Under the pieces are notes generated by a model. That model searched no databases and was not told where the DNA came from. It saw nothing but the letters and a program-made list of their open reading frames with translations. Made by a program: the position numbers and the translations under genes. Below, one piece after another: positions 6,175 to 8,923 of a DNA stretch of 8,923 bases. The DNA is taken from NCBI GenBank assembly GCA_013820865.1, contig JACDHU010000053.1:1-8923 (forward strand), given 5' to 3'. Each line of letters starts with the position of its first letter. The stretch's first letter is position 1. This DNA is from Chloroflexota bacterium (GTDB taxonomy: Bacteria; Chloroflexota; Limnocylindria; QHBO01).

Positions 6175-7115
6175 GCGCGGTCACGACCGCCGATGGCCTT
6201 GGCCGGCTTGACGAAGCGGCCGCGGCAGCGGGCATCGTCATGGAACGCGATGTCGCGCTGAGTGGCCTCACCACCCTGCGCGTCGGTGGTCCGGCCGATC
6301 GGTTGGCCATCGCGGAAACCGTCGATCAGCTCGTGGCGCTGCTGCGCATGGCGGCCGAGGCGGATGTGCCGGCCTTCGTCCTCGGCAAGGGCAGCGATAT
6401 CGTTGTCGCGGATGCCGGCATGCGCGGCCTCGTGATTCGCGCTCGCGCGGACGCGGTCGAGATCGACGGCACGGAGTTGCATGCCGAGGCCGGCGCCTCG
6501 ATGGCCGCGCTCGCCAAGCGATGCGCCCGAGACGGGCTGGCGGGCTTCGACTGGGGCATCAGCATTCCCGGCTCCCTGGGCGGCGCGATCTGGGCCAACG
6601 CCGGGGCTCACGGCGGCGAGATGGCCGACGTGGTGCGCACCGTCGATGTCTTCGATGCGCGCAGTGGCGAGCGTCGCACCCTGGAGCATGATGCCTGTGC
6701 CTTCGCATACCGTGATTCCCGGTTCAAGCACGGTCGCGAAGTCATCCTCGGCGGCGTGCTGCAACTCGAGCGCGGTGAACCTGGGGCCATTGCCGAGCTC
6801 GTGGACGGGCACCAGCAGCACAGACGTGCGACGCAGCCACTTGCCGATCAGAACGCGGGCAGCGTCTTTCGAAACCCGCTTGGCGATCACGCCGGACGGC
6901 TCATCGAGGAGGCTGGCCTCAAGGGCCATCGCATCGGATCGGCGCGGGTGAGCGACCTGCACGCGAACTTCATCGTCACCGTTCGCGGAGACGCGCGCGG
7001 CGCGGACGTCCGGGCGCTTGGTGATTTCGTTCGAGCGGTCGTGTCCGAACGGTTCGGCGTGGACCTGCGCTACGAGATCGAGTTCGTCGGCGCGTGGCCG
7101 GAAGAGGCGCCATGA
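6171..7115 (+). CDS. murB: UDP-N-acetylenolpyruvoylglucosamine reductase MurB
   Basis: MurB is the cytoplasmic FAD enzyme that uses NADPH to reduce UDP-GlcNAc-enolpyruvate to UDP-MurNAc, the substrate of MurC. The 314-residue protein has the N-terminal TTLRVGGPAD (34-43), the FAD-binding LGKGSDIVVAD (71-81, with Asp76 where Asn is usual), and IPGSLGGAIWANAGAHGGEM (132-151). The catalytic-region residues are YRDSRF (180-185, Arg181), the proton donor serine in NAGSVFRNP (Ser231), HANFIVT (264-270) and Glu302 in LRYEIEFVG. The short length and lack of an insertion in the C-terminal half fit a type II MurB. The start GTG overlaps the murG stop as GTGA and has a good ribosome site. The first 24 residues, before an in-frame ATG, are less conserved. 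Normally murC separates murG from murB; here the two genes touch, with no remnant between them. Confidence 0.97.
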   Translation: MSAVTTADGLGRLDEAAAAAGIVMERDVALSGLTTLRVGGPADRLAIAETVDQLVALLRMAAEADVPAFVLGKGSDIVVADAGMRGLVIRARADAVEIDGTELHAEAGASMAALAKRCARDGLAGFDWGISIPGSLGGAIWANAGAHGGEMADVVRTVDVFDARSGERRTLEHDACAFAYRDSRFKHGREVILGGVLQLERGEPGAIAELVDGHQQHRRATQPLADQNAGSVFRNPLGDHAGRLIEEAGLKGHRIGSARVSDLHANFIVTVRGDARGADVRALGDFVRAVVSERFGVDLRYEIEFVGAWPEEAP

Positions 7116-8227
7116 CCGGTCGCAGGCTGCGCATCGGCATCTTTGCCGGCGGCCGCTCCGCGGAGCACGAGGTCAGCATCGCGTCGGCCGAGGCCGTTCT
7201 GCGCGCCATCGACCGGGATCGGTTCGAGCCATCCATCGTCTACATCGACCGCGAGGGCCGCTGGCGGCTGCCCACGGCCGAGGCTCCGCGCCTCGGTGCG
7301 GGCGAGTCGCTTGCTCGGCTGCTGGGAGCCGCAACGCCCGCTGAGGAGGTGGTCCGGCTGCGTGAGCACGATGACCACCTGCCAGCATCGCTCGGTGACC
7401 AGGGGGCACTGGCGGCCCGGTCGGCGGTGCGGTCGCTCGGCGACGCCATCGATGTCGCGTTCCTGGCCGTGCACGGACCGTATGGCGAGGACGGAACGCT
7501 CCAGGGCTTTCTCGAGCTGGCGGGCATCCCGTACAGCGGCGCCGGCGTGCTGGCGAGCGCCGTGGCCATGGACAAGGTCGTCTTCAAGGACCTCATGCGC
7601 GGGCATGGCCTGCCGGTGGTCGACCACGCCTGGTTCCGGCGCTCCGCGTGGACGCGTGAGCCGGAGCACGTGGTGCGTGAGGTGGCGGAGACGATTGGCC
7701 CACGCTCGATCGTGAAGCCGGCGCGCCTCGGCAGCAGTGTCGGCATGAGCCTGGTTGATGACCTCGACGCGCTGCCGGCCGCACTCGACCGGGCCTTCGG
7801 CCATGACAGCAAGGTGATCGTCGAGTCGTACGTGGAGGGGGCGCGTGAGCTCGAGTGCGGTGTCCTGGGCAACGACGATCCGATTGTCTTCGAGCCGGGC
7901 GAAGTGCGCTCGACACACGCCTTTTACGACTACGAGGCCAAGTACGTCGAGGGGCTGGCGACGGTGGAAGCACGAGCCGATATCGACTCCGACCTCGCGG
8001 TCCAGCTCAAGGAGCTGGCGCTGGCCGCGTACCGGGCGGTGGACGCCGCCGGACTCGCACGGGTCGACTTCCTCGTGACGGCCGACCAGGCGTTCATCAG
8101 CGAGATGAACACGTTGCCGGGCTTCACGGCCACCAGCATGTATCCCAAGCAGGCCGAGCTCGCTGGACTCTCGTTCACGGCGCTGATCTCCCGCCTGATT
8201 GAGCTCGCCCAGGAGCGTGACCGATGA
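7112..8227 (+). CDS. ddl: D-alanine--D-alanine ligase
   Basis: Ddl is a cytoplasmic ATP-grasp enzyme that joins two D-alanines, supplying the dipeptide used by MurF. The 371-residue protein has the N-terminal FAGGRSAEHEVSIAS (11-25, Glu20), AVHGPYGEDGTLQGF (119-133), YSGAGVLASAVAMDK (141-155), the ATP-grasp loop KPARLGSSVGMS (202-213), ARVDFL (316-321) and the metal-binding EMNTLPGFTATSMYP (331-345). The omega loop reads FYDYEAKY (271-278). Its last Tyr278 matches the tyrosine of dipeptide-forming Ddl, where D-lactate ligases carry Phe or another residue, so D-Ala-D-Ala is the expected product. ATG 7112 overlaps the murB stop as ATGA and follows GAAGAGG (7101-7107). An in-frame GTG at 7094 lies inside murB and is unlikely to be the start. 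The length is usual for the longer Ddl enzymes of Gram-positive-type lineages. Confidence 0.97.
   Translation: MTGRRLRIGIFAGGRSAEHEVSIASAEAVLRAIDRDRFEPSIVYIDREGRWRLPTAEAPRLGAGESLARLLGAATPAEEVVRLREHDDHLPASLGDQGALAARSAVRSLGDAIDVAFLAVHGPYGEDGTLQGFLELAGIPYSGAGVLASAVAMDKVVFKDLMRGHGLPVVDHAWFRRSAWTREPEHVVREVAETIGPRSIVKPARLGSSVGMSLVDDLDALPAALDRAFGHDSKVIVESYVEGARELECGVLGNDDPIVFEPGEVRSTHAFYDYEAKYVEGLATVEARADIDSDLAVQLKELALAAYRAVDAAGLARVDFLVTADQAFISEMNTLPGFTATSMYPKQAELAGLSFTALISRLIELAQERDR
8211..8215 (+). promoter_or_regulatory. Ribosome binding site for ftsQ
   Basis: AGGAG lies 8 bases before the ATG at 8224, inside the last codons of ddl. With the ATGA overlap it fixes the start of the following gene. 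Confidence 0.7.
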
Positions 8228-8923
8228 AGCTGAAGGCACAGCCTCCGCGGCCACAGCGGGTCACGCGCGCCGCTGTGACCGCCCGCCGCCGCCCAGGGTC
8301 GCGCCCTCGCGGTCGCGGCGCGCGACGTCCGACCGTCTCGCTCCAACGACGCCTATCGGGCCGCATGCCGTCAATCCGACGGGCAATTGCGGCGCTCGGG
8401 GCCATTGCGGCGGGCCTCGCGCTGGTCGCACTGCTCAACGGCCCATGGATGCGCGTGAGCGAAGTGGCGTGGGCCGGCGATCACTTCACCGATGCCAACG
8501 ATCTCGAGGACCTCCTCGCGCAACAGCGCGGGCTCAGCGTGCTGGCCGTGGATACGGCCGCGCTGCGTGACCGCGTGGAGAGCATTCCAGCGGTGGCCAG
8601 CGCGGAGGTCTCCGCCAGCCTGACCGGACAGGTGCACGCGTCGGTCGTCGAGCGCGAGGTGGCGTTCGTGTGGCACACCCGCTCGGCACGCCTCCTCGGC
8701 TCCTCGGACGGCACCATCTTCGCGGCACTGGCTCGCGAAGAGGAGATTCCAGCGAATCTCCGCGTGACTCCCGTGATCAGCGATGAACGGTACGTTGCGC
8801 GGGTCATCACCGTCGGCGATCAGCTGCCGACAGGGTTGCTCGATGCCGCGATGCGGATCATGGCTGTCGATCCGGCCGCCCTCGGTTCGGACGCTGGCCA
8901 GTTGAGCGTCGTGATCGACGACG
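8224..8923 (+). CDS. ftsQ: Cell division protein FtsQ/DivIB, 5' part
   Basis: The frame is open from ATG 8224 to the window end, giving 233 codons of a longer gene. FtsQ/DivIB is a bitopic membrane protein that links early and late divisome parts. Visible here are a very basic cytoplasmic tail (1-53, 18 Arg/Lys and no acidic residue), one membrane segment (about 54-71), and an extracytoplasmic POTRA-like domain (about 76-148). That domain shows the usual pattern: VSEVAWAGDHF (78-88), LSVLAVDTAALRDRVESIP (104-122), then VASAEVSASL (124-133) and VVEREVAFVW (141-150). The beginning of the beta domain follows, with SDGTIFA (161-167). Identification rests on topology, this pattern and position after murB-ddl; the family is poorly conserved in sequence. 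The ATG overlaps the ddl stop as ATGA. The C-terminus, where FtsB/FtsL contacts lie in known homologues, is outside the window. Confidence 0.87.
   Translation, partial: MKLKAQPPRPQRVTRAAVTARRRPGSRPRGRGARRPTVSLQRRLSGRMPSIRRAIAALGAIAAGLALVALLNGPWMRVSEVAWAGDHFTDANDLEDLLAQQRGLSVLAVDTAALRDRVESIPAVASAEVSASLTGQVHASVVEREVAFVWHTRSARLLGSSDGTIFAALAREEEIPANLRVTPVISDERYVARVITVGDQLPTGLLDAAMRIMAVDPAALGSDAGQLSVVIDD

Noticed and set aside
7094..7111. Upstream GTG start for ddl.
   Set aside because: It lies inside murB, while ATG 7112 gives the ATGA overlap, a ribosome site and the normal N-terminus.
7070..8254. 394-codon antisense frame opposite ddl.
   Set aside because: It mirrors the ddl codon pattern and has no recognisable motifs.
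8199..8570. Frame 3 open reading frame across the ddl-ftsQ boundary.
   Set aside because: Frame 1 encodes the membrane segment and POTRA-like pattern; the frame 3 product resembles no known protein.

Overview
The window is a dense, single-strand stretch of a bacterial division and cell wall (dcw) cluster. It holds eight genes, all on the + strand, in the order murF, mraY, murD, ftsW, murG, murB, ddl, ftsQ. The last is cut by the window end, and the first 39 bases carry the tail of one more upstream gene. There is no intergenic stretch longer than 8 bases, and I see no internal promoter, terminator, RNA gene, mobile element or CRISPR array.

The sequence is very G+C rich, with G/C strongly favoured at third codon positions. 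This keeps many antisense and out-of-frame reading frames open; they are shadows. The products point to a peptidoglycan-making bacterium. The murB-ddl-ftsQ order downstream of murG differs from the usual actinobacterial layout (murG-murC-ftsQ-ftsZ). Together with the high G+C and several divergent motifs it fits a high-G+C member of Chloroflexota or a related Terrabacteria lineage better. That placement is inference; there is no marker gene here to prove it.

The genes form a near-complete assembly line. MurD adds D-Glu to UDP-MurNAc-L-Ala. Ddl makes D-Ala-D-Ala and MurF attaches it to the tripeptide precursor. MurB makes UDP-MurNAc itself. MraY loads the pentapeptide precursor onto undecaprenyl phosphate (lipid I) and MurG adds GlcNAc (lipid II). 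FtsW polymerises lipid II at the septum, and FtsQ is a divisome scaffold. MurC, the first ligase, is missing from its usual place between murG and murB.

Most junctions are 4-base ATGA or GTGA overlaps, so translation is probably coupled along a single polycistronic mRNA started upstream of the window. The two exceptions both hide a cryptic ATGA/GTGA. The mraY TAG is followed 9 bases later by an in-frame TGA that overlaps the murD start. The ftsW frame overruns the murG start by 98 bases, while the -1 frame stops exactly there. These two junctions, the missing murC and several substitutions at usually conserved Mur ligase and MurG positions are the main points of interest. I found no previously undescribed system.
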